52,832 nucleotides of DNA. It comes from an uncultured Burkholderiales bacterium (lineage in GTDB: Bacteria > Pseudomonadota > Gammaproteobacteria > Burkholderiales > Burkholderiaceae_C). The stretch covers positions 1 to 52,832 of the forward strand of contig CAISPG010000074.1 in the NCBI GenBank assembly GCA_903887325.1. Reading direction: 5' to 3'. Shown here piece after piece: positions 44,837 to 52,832 of this stretch (positions are counted from its first letter, which is position 1; every line of letters starts with the position of its first letter). The notes under the pieces are model-generated. The model was not told the origin of the DNA and made no database searches. It worked only from the letters and a program-made list of their open reading frames with translations. Made by a program: the position numbers and the translations under genes.

Positions 44837-45604
44837 TCAGTCCGCATAGCCGGGATTGACCCGGTCCAGCACCCGCATCATGGCTTCGAAATACAGGCGT
44901 TCGCGCTCGGCGATAGGGTGACGGTCGTTCGGTGAGCGTTGCAGCACTTCGGCCACCACTTGCTCGCTCATGACTTCCAGCGCTTCGCCAGTGGCCATGG
45001 CCAGCATCTGGGTCTGGCAGGCTTTCTCTAATTTGTACAAACGCCGGTAGGCCTGCGCCACCGTGTTGCCCACGGTCACGACACCGTGGTTTTTCAGGAA
45101 CATCACCTGTTTGTCCTGTATCAAGCCGGCCAGGCGCTCGCCTTCGTCCATGGTTTTGGCCAGTCCCGTGTAATGGTCGTCATACGCGATGCGGTTGTGG
45201 AAAAACGCAGCGGTTTGGCTGGATGCCACCAGACGGTTGTTTTTGAGCATGTTCAAGGCCGTGGCCCAGGGCTGGTGGGTGTGCAACACCACCTTGGCGC
45301 CGGTGATGCGGTGCAGCGGCGCGTGTATGCATTGCGCGGAGAGTTCGACCACGCCTTTGCCTTCCAGGGTTTCACCGGCATCATTGAACACAACAATGTC
45401 GCTGGCGCGCGCCTCGGACCAGTGCAGGCCGTAAGGCAACAGCAAATACTGGTCGGTACGGCCCGGAACGATCATGGTGAAGTGGTTGTCAATGCCTTCT
45501 TCCAAGCCGTCGAGCACCGCCAAACGCAGCGCGGCGGCCAGATGAACTTTGGCTTGCCAGACCGGGTCAATGGCAGCGGAGGTGGGCAGGGTATGAACAG
45601 ACAT
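44837..45604 (-). CDS. Class II aldolase/adducin family protein
   Basis: The 255-residue protein has the zinc ligands of class II aldolases in VLHTHQPWATAL and LKNHGVVTVG, and an N-terminal segment DGLEEGIDNHFTMIVPGR. Relatives include fuculose-phosphate aldolase, but members of this size and N-terminus are often annotated only by family. It converges with the HipA-like gene (six-base gap). The substrate cannot be told. Confidence 0.85.
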   Translation of the reverse strand: MSVHTLPTSAAIDPVWQAKVHLAAALRLAVLDGLEEGIDNHFTMIVPGRTDQYLLLPYGLHWSEARASDIVVFNDAGETLEGKGVVELSAQCIHAPLHRITGAKVVLHTHQPWATALNMLKNNRLVASSQTAAFFHNRIAYDDHYTGLAKTMDEGERLAGLIQDKQVMFLKNHGVVTVGNTVAQAYRRLYKLEKACQTQMLAMATGEALEVMSEQVVAEVLQRSPNDRHPIAERERLYFEAMMRVLDRVNPGYAD

Positions 45605-45639
45605 GGGCGACTCTCAGTTAATGCCAAACAAAGGGGAAG

Positions 45640-45807
45640 AATAACTGAATTTACTTTTTTCGCCACGGCGGCGAGTTTGCGGTCATCAAGTATGTAATCC
45701 GTTGCGCTCCAGTAGCGGTAAATGCCGTGCGCGCCAAACATGCGGCGGGTGGTGACGTCGCCGAAACCGGTGAACACCTCGTGCAAATACTCGATGAAGT
45801 CGCTCAT
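45640..45807 (-). pseudogene. TfoX N-terminal-domain remnant with internal deletion
   Basis: The frame starts MSDFIEYLHEVFTGFGDVTT then RRMFGAHGIYR, the conserved beginning of TfoX_N proteins. It then jumps at about position 45714 to YWSATDYILDDRKLAAVAKK, which resembles the end of the same domain. About 45 residues of the middle are missing. The frame next runs on without its own stop into the aldolase gene (to 45472 in another frame). I read it as a decayed gene; the 45808-45876 spacer has nothing else. Confidence 0.65.
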
Positions 45808-45876
45808 CTTGAAAAGGCCAGCGTAGTTAGTATGTGGATGATGGTTTCATCCGAAAAAAAATAGCCACCAAGCGCG

Positions 45877-47976
45877 TTAGCCGTTATGCCCGGCTTTATC
45901 CGCCAACGCCTTCTCCGCTTCCACCTTCAACGCAAATTCAGCCCGCAAAGCACGCAGTTTTTCGCGCGGGTCTTCGCGGGTGGTGGCTTGTTCCAGCGAC
46001 ATCTCGGCAATAAAACGACTTGGCATGGCATTCACCATCTCGCGGCCTTTTTTGCGCCGCTTGCTCCAGCTCACCACCAGACTGCGTTGGGCGCGGGTGA
46101 TGCCGACATACATCAGCCTGCGTTCTTCCTGGATGCGCGTGAGGTTCATCGCATCTTGTTGCAGGCTGACACCGTCTTCTTCCGGCTTGAACGGCAGCAG
46201 GCCTTCGTTGACCCCGGCCAACACCACGTGCGGCCATTCCAAACCCTTGGCCGCGTGCAAGGTGGACAAGGTGACCACGTCCTGGTCTTTCTCGCGCTCG
46301 CTCAAGGTGGACAACAGCGCAATGGTTTGCGCGACCTCCAGCAGCGATTTGCTCTCACTCATCAGGCTGACCCCGGCGGTGTCGTCAATCTCGCCGCCGC
46401 AGCGCTTGGCCATCCAGTCGACAAAATCCAGCACATTCGTCCAACGCGCCGCCGCCAGTTTTTCGCTGTCTTCGCCGTCGTACAAATGCTTTTCGTAATC
46501 GATGTCTTTCAGCCATTGCAACAACAAAGCCAGCGCGGCTTCACTGCCTTGCGTGTGTTTGGCGCGGTATTGCAAATCGTTGACTTCATTGCCAAAGGCT
46601 TGCAAGCTGTCGACCGCGCGTTGCGGCAGCACGCTGATGAGTGAATGGCTGAACACCGCTTCGAACATGCTGATGCGGTATTGGCTGGCAAATTCACCCA
46701 GCTTTTGCAGGGTGGTGTGGCCTATGCCGCGTTTGGGCGTGGTGACGCAGCGCAAAAACGCCGGGTCGTCGTCGTTGTTCACCCACAAGCGCAGCCAGGC
46801 GCACAGATCGCGAATTTCAGCGCGGTCGAAAAAGCTTTGGCCGCCCGAGACTTTGTACGGAATCGCGGCTTTGCGAAAAGCTTGTTCCAGCACACGTGAC
46901 TGGTGGTTGGCGCGGTACAGCACAGCGAAATGTTTCCAGTCACGCCAATGGCTCAAGCCCGCGCCGGTGTCGTTGCCCGCCCTCAAACTTTGTATGCGCA
47001 GCACGATGCGCTCGGCTTCATGCTCTTCGTTGTCCGCGTCAGACAAACGCACTGGTTCGCCTGGCCCGAGTTCGGAGAACAGTTTTTTCGGATAGAGCTT
47101 GGGGTTGGGTCCGATGACGTTATTCGCCGCTTGAAGAATAGCGCCGGTGGAGCGGTAGTTTTGCTCCAGCTTCACCACTTTGAGTTCAGGAAAATCAATG
47201 GGCAGTTTTTGCAAATTGTCCAGGGTGGCGCCGCGCCAGCCGTAAATCGACTGGTCATCGTCGCCCACCGCCGTGAAGCGGGCGCGCTCGCCGACCAGCA
47301 GTTTGAGCATCTCGTATTGCGTGGCATTGGTGTCCTGGTATTCGTCCACCAGCACATGGCCCATTTGCTGTTGCCATTGCAGGCGCACGTCCTCGTGTTG
47401 TTGCAGCAGTTTCAGTGGCAGGCCGATCAGATCATCAAAGTCCACGCTTTGGTAAGCGGTGAGGCGCTCTTCGTAACGCGCCATGATGCGTGCGGTGATG
47501 CGTTCGTTGTCATTGCTGGCTTGGGCTTCTGCCAAGGCCGCGTTCAGGCCTTGGTTTTTCCACAGACTTATGGCCCATTGCCATTTGCGTGCGGTGGCCA
47601 GGTCCGAACTGCCACCGGCATCTTTCAAAATCGATGTCACATCGTCGGTGTCGAGGATGCTGAAGTTTTTCTTCAAGCCCAGCGCCTCACCGTTTTGCCG
47701 CAACATGCGCACGCCTAAAGCGTGGAAAGTGCAAATCAATACTTTTTGTGCCTCGCGCCCCACCAGTTGCTTGGCGCGTTCGCGCATTTCAGCGGCGGCT
47801 TTGTTGGTGAAAGTGATGGCGGCGATGCGCTCGGGTGCCAGCCCGAGTTGAATCAGGTGCGCGATTTTGTGGGTGATGACACGCGTCTTGCCGGAACCGG
47901 CACCGGCCAGCACCAGACACGGGCCTTGCACATGGTGAACCGCTTCGAGCTGAGGAAGATTGAGTTGCGCAGACAT
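45877..47976 (-). CDS. rep: ATP-dependent DNA helicase Rep (UvrD/Rep superfamily)
   Basis: The 699-residue SF1 helicase has Walker A AGAGSGKT at 24-31, ITFTNKAAAEMRER, Walker B DEYQDTN, QSIYGWRGA, the QNYRS motif and RLMYVGITRAQ. The order and the N-terminus MSAQLNLPQLEAVHHVQGPC fit Rep better than UvrD. It helps replication forks past protein blocks. ATG 47976 is chosen; 114 upstream in-frame residues are low-complexity and not helicase-like. Confidence 0.9.
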   Translation of the reverse strand: MSAQLNLPQLEAVHHVQGPCLVLAGAGSGKTRVITHKIAHLIQLGLAPERIAAITFTNKAAAEMRERAKQLVGREAQKVLICTFHALGVRMLRQNGEALGLKKNFSILDTDDVTSILKDAGGSSDLATARKWQWAISLWKNQGLNAALAEAQASNDNERITARIMARYEERLTAYQSVDFDDLIGLPLKLLQQHEDVRLQWQQQMGHVLVDEYQDTNATQYEMLKLLVGERARFTAVGDDDQSIYGWRGATLDNLQKLPIDFPELKVVKLEQNYRSTGAILQAANNVIGPNPKLYPKKLFSELGPGEPVRLSDADNEEHEAERIVLRIQSLRAGNDTGAGLSHWRDWKHFAVLYRANHQSRVLEQAFRKAAIPYKVSGGQSFFDRAEIRDLCAWLRLWVNNDDDPAFLRCVTTPKRGIGHTTLQKLGEFASQYRISMFEAVFSHSLISVLPQRAVDSLQAFGNEVNDLQYRAKHTQGSEAALALLLQWLKDIDYEKHLYDGEDSEKLAAARWTNVLDFVDWMAKRCGGEIDDTAGVSLMSESKSLLEVAQTIALLSTLSEREKDQDVVTLSTLHAAKGLEWPHVVLAGVNEGLLPFKPEEDGVSLQQDAMNLTRIQEERRLMYVGITRAQRSLVVSWSKRRKKGREMVNAMPSRFIAEMSLEQATTREDPREKLRALRAEFALKVEAEKALADKAGHNG

Positions 47977-48036
47977 GCAGGCGAGGGGCCTAAGTGAAAG
48001 AGGAGAGCCAAACGGGCAAAGCCGCTGATCATAGCG

Positions 48037-49020
48037 ATGACAATAGCTGCCATGCTGAATATCCTGACCGTGACTTTCCCTTTTTTCGCGCTGGTGCTCG
48101 CCGGTTATGTGGCGGCGCGGCGCGGCTGGTTGCCGCTGGCGGCGATACCCGGTCTCAATACCTTTGTGCTGTATTTCGCTTTGCCGTGCATGTTGTTTCG
48201 CTTCGGCGCCAGCACACCCATGGCGCAGTTGTTCAATCCTTCGGTGGCTTTGCTGTATGCCTTGAGCGCGGTTTGCATGCTGTGCCTGGGAATGTGGCTG
48301 TTGCGACGCGGCGGCCACAGTTGGAACGATTCAGCCTTTGGCACCATGGCCATGGCTTTTCCCAACACCGGCTACATGGGCTTGCCGCTGCTGTTGAATC
48401 TGTTCGGACCGGCGGCGGTGGGCACCGCCATCGTGACCATATTGGTCGATGTGTTTTTCACCAGTTCGGTGTGTATCGCCATGTCCAGGTTAGACCATGC
48501 AGAAGCACACGGTGTGCGCAGCGCCGGCTTGCAGGCCTTGAAAAGCGTGCTCACCATCCCCTTGACCTGGGGCATAGGCTTGGGGGCATTGTTTTCTGCC
48601 AATACATGGGTGTTGCCCGCCATGTTGAACAACACCTTGGGTTTGCTGGCTGCGGCCGCTGCTCCAGTGGCTTTGTTCACCATAGGCGCGGTCTTGGTGC
48701 GACCGACCGGCACAGACAGTCCGGCCGGGCTGAGTTGGCGCAGTGGCGGCCTGGATGTGCTGCTGACGGTGATCAAACTGCTGGTGCATCCCTTGCTGGC
48801 CGGCACCTTGGGCTGGTTGCTGATGCAGGCCGGCTTGCCTTTAAGCCTGGAGAACCTGACCACCGTGGTGCTGGTGGCTGCGTTGCCCAGCGCCAGCAAC
48901 ACGGCTTTGCTGGCCCAGCGTTTCGGTGCCGACAGCGCACGCATCACCCGGGTGATTTTGCTGACCACGGCGCTGGCCTTTCCCAGTTTTTCCGCCTGGG
49001 TGTCTTTTTTCAAGGGCTGA
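48037..49020 (+). CDS. AEC family transporter (auxin efflux carrier type)
   Basis: The 327-residue protein has about ten hydrophobic segments in two halves. The first half starts LTVTFPFFALVLAGYVAARR and includes FALPCMLFRFGAST and AFPNTGYMGLPLLL, typical of AEC permeases, which in bacteria often move malonate, malate or other organic acids. It diverges from rep with 60 bases between. The ATG at 48052 is an alternative start. Confidence 0.87.
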   Translation: MTIAAMLNILTVTFPFFALVLAGYVAARRGWLPLAAIPGLNTFVLYFALPCMLFRFGASTPMAQLFNPSVALLYALSAVCMLCLGMWLLRRGGHSWNDSAFGTMAMAFPNTGYMGLPLLLNLFGPAAVGTAIVTILVDVFFTSSVCIAMSRLDHAEAHGVRSAGLQALKSVLTIPLTWGIGLGALFSANTWVLPAMLNNTLGLLAAAAAPVALFTIGAVLVRPTGTDSPAGLSWRSGGLDVLLTVIKLLVHPLLAGTLGWLLMQAGLPLSLENLTTVVLVAALPSASNTALLAQRFGADSARITRVILLTTALAFPSFSAWVSFFKG

Positions 49021-49058
49021 TGCTTAGGTTTATGAAAGCAACTGCGTGACAAGCACGG

Positions 49059-51167
49059 TTAAATCACCAGCGGGTCCACGTCAATCGCCCAGCGGATCAC
49101 GGCCTTGTGCTGGCTGCGCAGGTCTTGCAAATCCTGCTGCCAATGGCTTAAAAACATTTGTAATGCGCGGCGTGAATGCGACTCGACCAGCATTTGTGAA
49201 CGCTCAACATCAGCCACACGTTGCAGGCTCATGGGCACCGCCGGGTAGACGGTGACGGCCATGCTTTGTGCTTGCAGCCAATCTTCGCCGCTGAGCTTGG
49301 CGGCATTCAAAAACCCGTGCGCGGCCTCTTGGGTGCGCGCCTCTGCACGCAGCAGCGCTTGAAAGCTGAACGGTGGCAAGCCCGCTTGCTGCCGTTCGGT
49401 CAGTTGCTGCTCAGCGAAACCGGCGAAATCATGCTGCTTCAAACTTTCAAACAGCGGGTGTGTTGGATGAAAGGTTTGCACCCACATTTCACAGGCCTGA
49501 TCTCGGGTCAGTGCAGCATCCCGCCCGGCCCGGCCTGCCGCCTGCAACAACAAAGCAAACAAGCGTTCAGGCGCGCGAAAGTCGGCGCTGAACAAAGCGC
49601 CGTCCGGGTTGAGCGCGGCCACCAGTGTGACGCGACGGAAATCGTGACCCTTGGCCACCATTTGCGTGCCGACCAGCAGATCCACATCGCCGTCATGTAC
49701 TTCGGCCAGTTGGCGTACCAGTTCGCCTTTGCCGCGCGTCGAGTCGGCGTCTATGCGCGCGATGCGCAGCGGCAAGCCGTCCGGGCGTTGCATGTCTTGC
49801 AGCAGTTCGGCTAAGTGTTCCTCGATTCTTTCCGTGCCGTGGCCCAAAGCGCCTATGTCCTGGTTGCCGCAGGCCGGGCAGGCGCGCGGCACAGATTGAG
49901 TCAGGCTGCAATGGTGGCAGCGCAGGCTGCGGTCGGATTTGTGAAACACCCGGTAAGCGCTGCAATGCGGGCATTCGCTTTTCCAGCCGCAGGCATGGCA
50001 GTGCAGCACCGGTGCATAGCCGCGCCGGTTAAGCAAGACCAGCACTTGCTCGCGCCGGGTGATGCGCTCGCGCATGGCTGCCAGCAATGGCGCAGAAACC
50101 AGTGTTTTGCGCGGCTGCTGGCCCATGTCGACACGGCGCAATTGCGGCAGGCTGGCCGACCCGACCCGGCTGGGCATGGACAAACGAATGTAGCGCGGCG
50201 CGGCTTCGCCTGCGATGGCCGCACGGCTGTGGTGCCAACTCTCCAGCGACGGTGTGGCTGAACCCAATATGACTTGCGCGTGTTGCAGTTGGCCCCGGTA
50301 AACCGCCAGATCACGTGCGGAATAGCGCGCGCCTTCTTGTTGCTTGTAGCTGGGGTCGTGTTCTTCATCCACCACAATCAGTTTCAAATGCGGAATGGAA
50401 GACAGCACGGCCAGACGCGTGCCCAGCACCAGCCGCGCTTGGCCGGTGTGCGCCGACAGCCAGCTGTTCAAGCGCTGCGCCGGCGTCATGCCGCTGTGCA
50501 TGGAGACGATGGCGTCGTCGCCTAAGTGCGTGAAGCGCTGGCGCACTCTGTCTTCCAATTGTGGTGTCAGATTGATTTCCGGCACCAGCATCAGCACCTG
50601 TGCTTGCGCGTCTTGGGCCAGCACCTCGGCGGCGCGGCGCAAATACACCTCGGTTTTGCCGCTGCCGGTGTTGCCGTGCAGCACAAACGGCCCTTGTTCC
50701 GCGCTCAGGCGTTGCAGCACCAGCGCCTGTTCTGGCGTTGGCGCAGGCACTTGCAGGTTAGCGGGCGCAGGCGCCTCTGTGTTGCTTGCACGCTTGGCGC
50801 GTTTGTTCAGCTTGCGTTCTAACTGCAAATTGCTCAAATCGCGCAGCTGCGGCGGCAGGCTGCCCAAGGCGAATTCACCAACTGAGCGCTGGTAATAAGC
50901 CGCAGCAAAGCCCATCAATTCCATCCAATGGGCAGTCAAAGGGCCAATGTGGTCCAGCGCTTCAAGTACCGGGCGCAGCTTGGTGGCTTCTTCAGCAGCG
51001 CTGGCAGGTATGTCGCCGGGCCAGACCAGACCCAGGGTTTCGCGCGCACCCAGTGGCACTCGCACCAGTGTGCCGGGGGGCAATGTCTGATCACTTAAAT
51101 AAACAAGCGGCCCGTTCAAGCGGCTGTAAGCCGGGGTGGAGACCAGCACCAGCAATTTATGCTGCAT
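49059..51167 (-). CDS. priA: Primosomal protein N' (PriA helicase)
   Basis: PriA restarts collapsed replication forks and loads the primosome. The 702-residue product has a 3'-DNA-binding N-terminal domain, Walker A GNTGSGKT at 165-172, DEEHD, and two zinc sites from eight cysteines in the stretch CHACGWKSECPHC and CHHC with CPACGN. Helicase motifs GTQMVAKGHDF and QAAGRAGR follow. It is encoded downstream of hemE on the same strand, with a 329-base gap that holds DnaA-box matches. Confidence 0.95.
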   Translation of the reverse strand: MQHKLLVLVSTPAYSRLNGPLVYLSDQTLPPGTLVRVPLGARETLGLVWPGDIPASAAEEATKLRPVLEALDHIGPLTAHWMELMGFAAAYYQRSVGEFALGSLPPQLRDLSNLQLERKLNKRAKRASNTEAPAPANLQVPAPTPEQALVLQRLSAEQGPFVLHGNTGSGKTEVYLRRAAEVLAQDAQAQVLMLVPEINLTPQLEDRVRQRFTHLGDDAIVSMHSGMTPAQRLNSWLSAHTGQARLVLGTRLAVLSSIPHLKLIVVDEEHDPSYKQQEGARYSARDLAVYRGQLQHAQVILGSATPSLESWHHSRAAIAGEAAPRYIRLSMPSRVGSASLPQLRRVDMGQQPRKTLVSAPLLAAMRERITRREQVLVLLNRRGYAPVLHCHACGWKSECPHCSAYRVFHKSDRSLRCHHCSLTQSVPRACPACGNQDIGALGHGTERIEEHLAELLQDMQRPDGLPLRIARIDADSTRGKGELVRQLAEVHDGDVDLLVGTQMVAKGHDFRRVTLVAALNPDGALFSADFRAPERLFALLLQAAGRAGRDAALTRDQACEMWVQTFHPTHPLFESLKQHDFAGFAEQQLTERQQAGLPPFSFQALLRAEARTQEAAHGFLNAAKLSGEDWLQAQSMAVTVYPAVPMSLQRVADVERSQMLVESHSRRALQMFLSHWQQDLQDLRSQHKAVIRWAIDVDPLVI

Positions 51168-51263
51168 GTCAAGCCCGCAGTTGCGCGCTGTTATTCAGGA
51201 GAAACTTCATTCATTGGCCTAAGTGGTTGATTGACAAGGATTTTGAGATTCATCCAGAATTTC

Positions 51264-51458
51264 TGTGGATAACTTTGTTGACAGCTTGCCCAACTGGGGC
51301 TGAAAGCCCGATGAATCAAGGCTTTGAACACAATGCCCGAAAATTCGGCAACCTCAGCATTTTTTTAAAATCAACAGCTTACAAAAAAACTGGAGCGATC
51401 ACAAATAATTTCCACATGTAAGCCGTTGGTTTAGGGGTAGCTGAAATTTTGTGCATAA
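51264..51458. promoter_or_regulatory. Two DnaA-box matches in the hemE-priA gap
   Basis: TGTGGATAA (51264-51272) is the reverse of the perfect DnaA box TTATCCACA, and TGTGCATAA (51450-51458) is the reverse of TTATGCACA, which fits TTATNCACA. A weaker ATTTCCACA lies between them near 51408. The 329-base gap (51168-51496) is AT-rich in its middle, with T and A runs around 51360-51390. It may be a DnaA-controlled leader for priA, a DnaA-titration site or part of an origin; sequence alone does not decide. Confidence 0.5.
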
Positions 51459-51496
51459 GTTAACAATCATGACAAGCGGCAGCGGGTATTTACGGG

Positions 51497-52609
51497 TCAA
51501 GTTGTCAGTTTTCTCATGGCTTTGGAATGGCTGTGCACCGCATCGACCAAGGCGCTGACGTGTTCCGGCGGGGTGAACTGGCTGATGCCGTGACCCAGGT
51601 TAAAAATGTGGGTCGGGCCGGTGGTCGTGGTGTCGGTATGCGGCGGGCCGAAGCTGTCAAGCACCCGGTGCACCTCGGTGGCAATCTGCTCCGGCGGGGC
51701 AAACAAAATGTTCGGATCGATATTGCCTTGCAAAGCTTTGCCCGGTCCTCCGGCTTGACCGCCGACCAACTGACGCGCGGTGCCCAAGTTCATGGTCCAG
51801 TCCAGACCCAAGACCTCGCATTCCAGATGCTTCATTTCGGGCAACCACAAACCGCCGCCTTTGGTGAACACAATGCGCGGGATGATGCTGCCGTCATGGC
51901 TGCGCTTGAGCTGCGCCAGCACGCGTTCGGTATAGGCCAGGCTGAATTGCTGGAATGCGCCGTCAGCCAGCACACCGCCCCAGCTGTCAAACACCATCAC
52001 GGCTTGCGCACCGGCATCAATTTGCGCATTCAAATAAGCGGCGACAGAATCTGCATTGATGGTCAGAATCCGGTGCATCAGGTCCGGGCGGCTGTACATC
52101 AGCGACTTGACCAGACGGTAATCGTCCGAGCCGCCGCCTTCAACCATGTAGCAGGCCAGCGTCCAGGGGCTACCGGAAAAACCGATCAGCGGCACCCGGC
52201 CGTTCAAGGCTTTGCGGATGGAGGTGACGGCATCGAACACGTATTGCAATTTGTGCATGTCAGGCACGGCCAAAGCGGCAACAGCTGCCTCGTCCCGCAC
52301 CACTTTTTCAAACTTTGGTCCTTCGCCCAGGGCAAAGCTCAGACCCAGACCCATGGCATCGGGCACGGTCAGGATGTCGGAAAACAAGATGGCAGCGTCC
52401 AGCGCGTAACGGTCTAAGGGCTGCAAGGTCACTTCGGTGGCGTAATCCACGTTGGTGGCCAGACCCATGAAACTGCCGGCTTTGGCGCGGGTGGCGCAGT
52501 ATTCGGGCAGGTACCTGCCGGCTTGGCGCATCAGCCAGACGGGGGTGTGGTCGGTGGCCTGACGCAGGCAGGCTTTGAGGAAGCTGTCGTTGAGTAGTGG
52601 GGTATTCAT
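51497..52609 (-). CDS. hemE: Uroporphyrinogen decarboxylase
   Basis: HemE decarboxylates uroporphyrinogen III to coproporphyrinogen III in haem synthesis. The 370-residue product has the first signature [15 protein letters not shown] and the second [16 protein letters not shown]. The frame is open 59 codons further upstream through the dispersed repeat, but the ATG at 52609 ([20 protein letters not shown]) gives the usual length and family start. No strong Shine-Dalgarno motif is seen before it. Confidence 0.95.
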   Translation of the reverse strand: MNTPLLNDSFLKACLRQATDHTPVWLMRQAGRYLPEYCATRAKAGSFMGLATNVDYATEVTLQPLDRYALDAAILFSDILTVPDAMGLGLSFALGEGPKFEKVVRDEAAVAALAVPDMHKLQYVFDAVTSIRKALNGRVPLIGFSGSPWTLACYMVEGGGSDDYRLVKSLMYSRPDLMHRILTINADSVAAYLNAQIDAGAQAVMVFDSWGGVLADGAFQQFSLAYTERVLAQLKRSHDGSIIPRIVFTKGGGLWLPEMKHLECEVLGLDWTMNLGTARQLVGGQAGGPGKALQGNIDPNILFAPPEQIATEVHRVLDSFGPPHTDTTTTGPTHIFNLGHGISQFTPPEHVSALVDAVHSHSKAMRKLTT

Positions 52610-52686
52610 AGAGATATTGTGACAGGGTAAATTGACACATTTCTTGGGTATTGTCCTTACCCTTTGTGGCTGATTTATCTTTAGGC

Positions 52687-52832
52687 GTTGGCATTTGTGC
52701 GGTTCAGTTAAGTCACGCTTTGGCCGAACCATCCGGCGGGGTTGGCATTTGTGCAGTTCAGCTAAATCACGCTTTGGCCGAACCATCCGGTGCGATTTTT
52801 TTCTGCGCTTTCGCTCGAAAAAAACGCCCCCT
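52687..52832 (-). repeat. Dispersed repeat, locus 2: two 54-base units and the hairpin head (cut by window end)
   Basis: On the plus strand GTTGGCATTTGTGC starts at 52687 and again at 52741, a 54-base period. Each unit contains CACGCTTTGGCCGAACCATC, the reverse of the locus 1 unit. The last 66 bases (52767-52832) equal the reverse complement of 35348-35413. Read on the minus strand, both units are open in one frame as MVRPKRDL-(A/T)-E-(L/P)-HKCQ and the frame continues into hemE. The repeat probably extends past the window. Confidence 0.88.

Noticed and set aside
47994-49049. Plus-strand frame of 351 codons overlapping the AEC transporter
   Set aside because: The overlapping frame at 48037-49020 has regular membrane segments and AEC motifs, while this one is a low-complexity mixture of Arg, His and Gly.
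51168-51496. Chromosomal replication origin
   Set aside because: Only two good DnaA boxes are present, with no dnaA, dnaN, parAB or gidA genes nearby. Reported as DnaA-box matches only.
51527-52417. Plus-strand frame of 296 codons opposite hemE
   Set aside because: HemE signatures are intact on the minus strand. The plus frame has no recognisable domain and typical shadow composition.
52610-52786. N-terminal extension of HemE encoded by the repeat
   Set aside because: The HemE family normally starts at [10 protein letters not shown], and the upstream 59 codons consist mostly of repeat units. The open frame is recorded as a finding but not taken as part of the protein.

Overview
The window reads as chromosome of a betaproteobacterium of order Burkholderiales, most like Comamonadaceae. 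This is inferred from protein similarity I can recognise (SecY, HemE, PriA, DUF1840, SrkA, NodIJ-type exporter, Bug-type binding proteins), moderate GC, and gene order. Nothing was searched against a database.

Layout. (1) 1-2861: the 3' end of an unidentified plus-strand gene, a two-way terminator, then minus-strand genes for a 60-residue exported peptide, proC and glpK. (2) 3084-12093: an unbroken spc-alpha ribosomal block, rplN-rplX-rplE-rpsN-rpsH-rplF-rplR-rpsE-rpmD-rplO-secY-infA-rpmJ-rpsM-rpsK-rpsD-rpoA-rplQ, followed 21 bases later by an initiator tRNA and two look-alike terminator hairpins. The S10 genes that often precede rplN are absent; glpK lies there, divergent. (3) 12190-18526: alpha/beta hydrolase, DUF1840, srkA, a damaged VapBC-type pair, htpG, a lipoprotein and a pseudouridine synthase. 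(4) 18523-28944: a Crp/Fnr regulator divergent from an uptake and CoA-activation cluster (acyl-CoA ligase, LivGHMKF-type ABC transporter, PaaK-like ligase, Bug binding protein, [2Fe-2S] ferredoxin). (5) 28947-30637: a NodIJ-like ABC exporter. (6) 30786-32115: tRNA-Phe, an AT-rich PIG-L deacetylase and a 42-residue membrane peptide with its own promoter and terminator. (7) 32236-35203: PhoX-type phosphatase, exported cupin and an adhesin-E-like protein. (8) 35348-42273: a dispersed repeat, a TRAP transporter, and indolepyruvate oxidoreductase iorB/iorA. (9) 42364-52609: selD, a YjjJ-like HipA kinase with an AT-rich palindrome, class II aldolase, a tfoX remnant, rep, an AEC transporter, priA and hemE. 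(10) 52687-52832: the same repeat in inverted orientation, cut by the window end.

How the genes work together. The ribosomal block, initiator tRNA and infA supply translation, secretion and transcription core parts. The Crp-linked cluster would import an organic acid (aromatic or branched, not determined), and the two ligases would make its CoA ester. IorAB would convert aryl-pyruvates to aryl-acetyl-CoA, so both loci may feed the same kind of metabolism; that link is inference.

The least explained items are the inverted repeat pair with a 54-base period that reads as an 18-residue in-frame module, the two DnaA-box matches between hemE and priA, the HipA-type kinase with a perfect palindrome at its start, and the small membrane peptide unit. 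I did not see a clearly new multi-gene defence or biosynthetic system, and no CRISPR array, prophage or intact insertion sequence.
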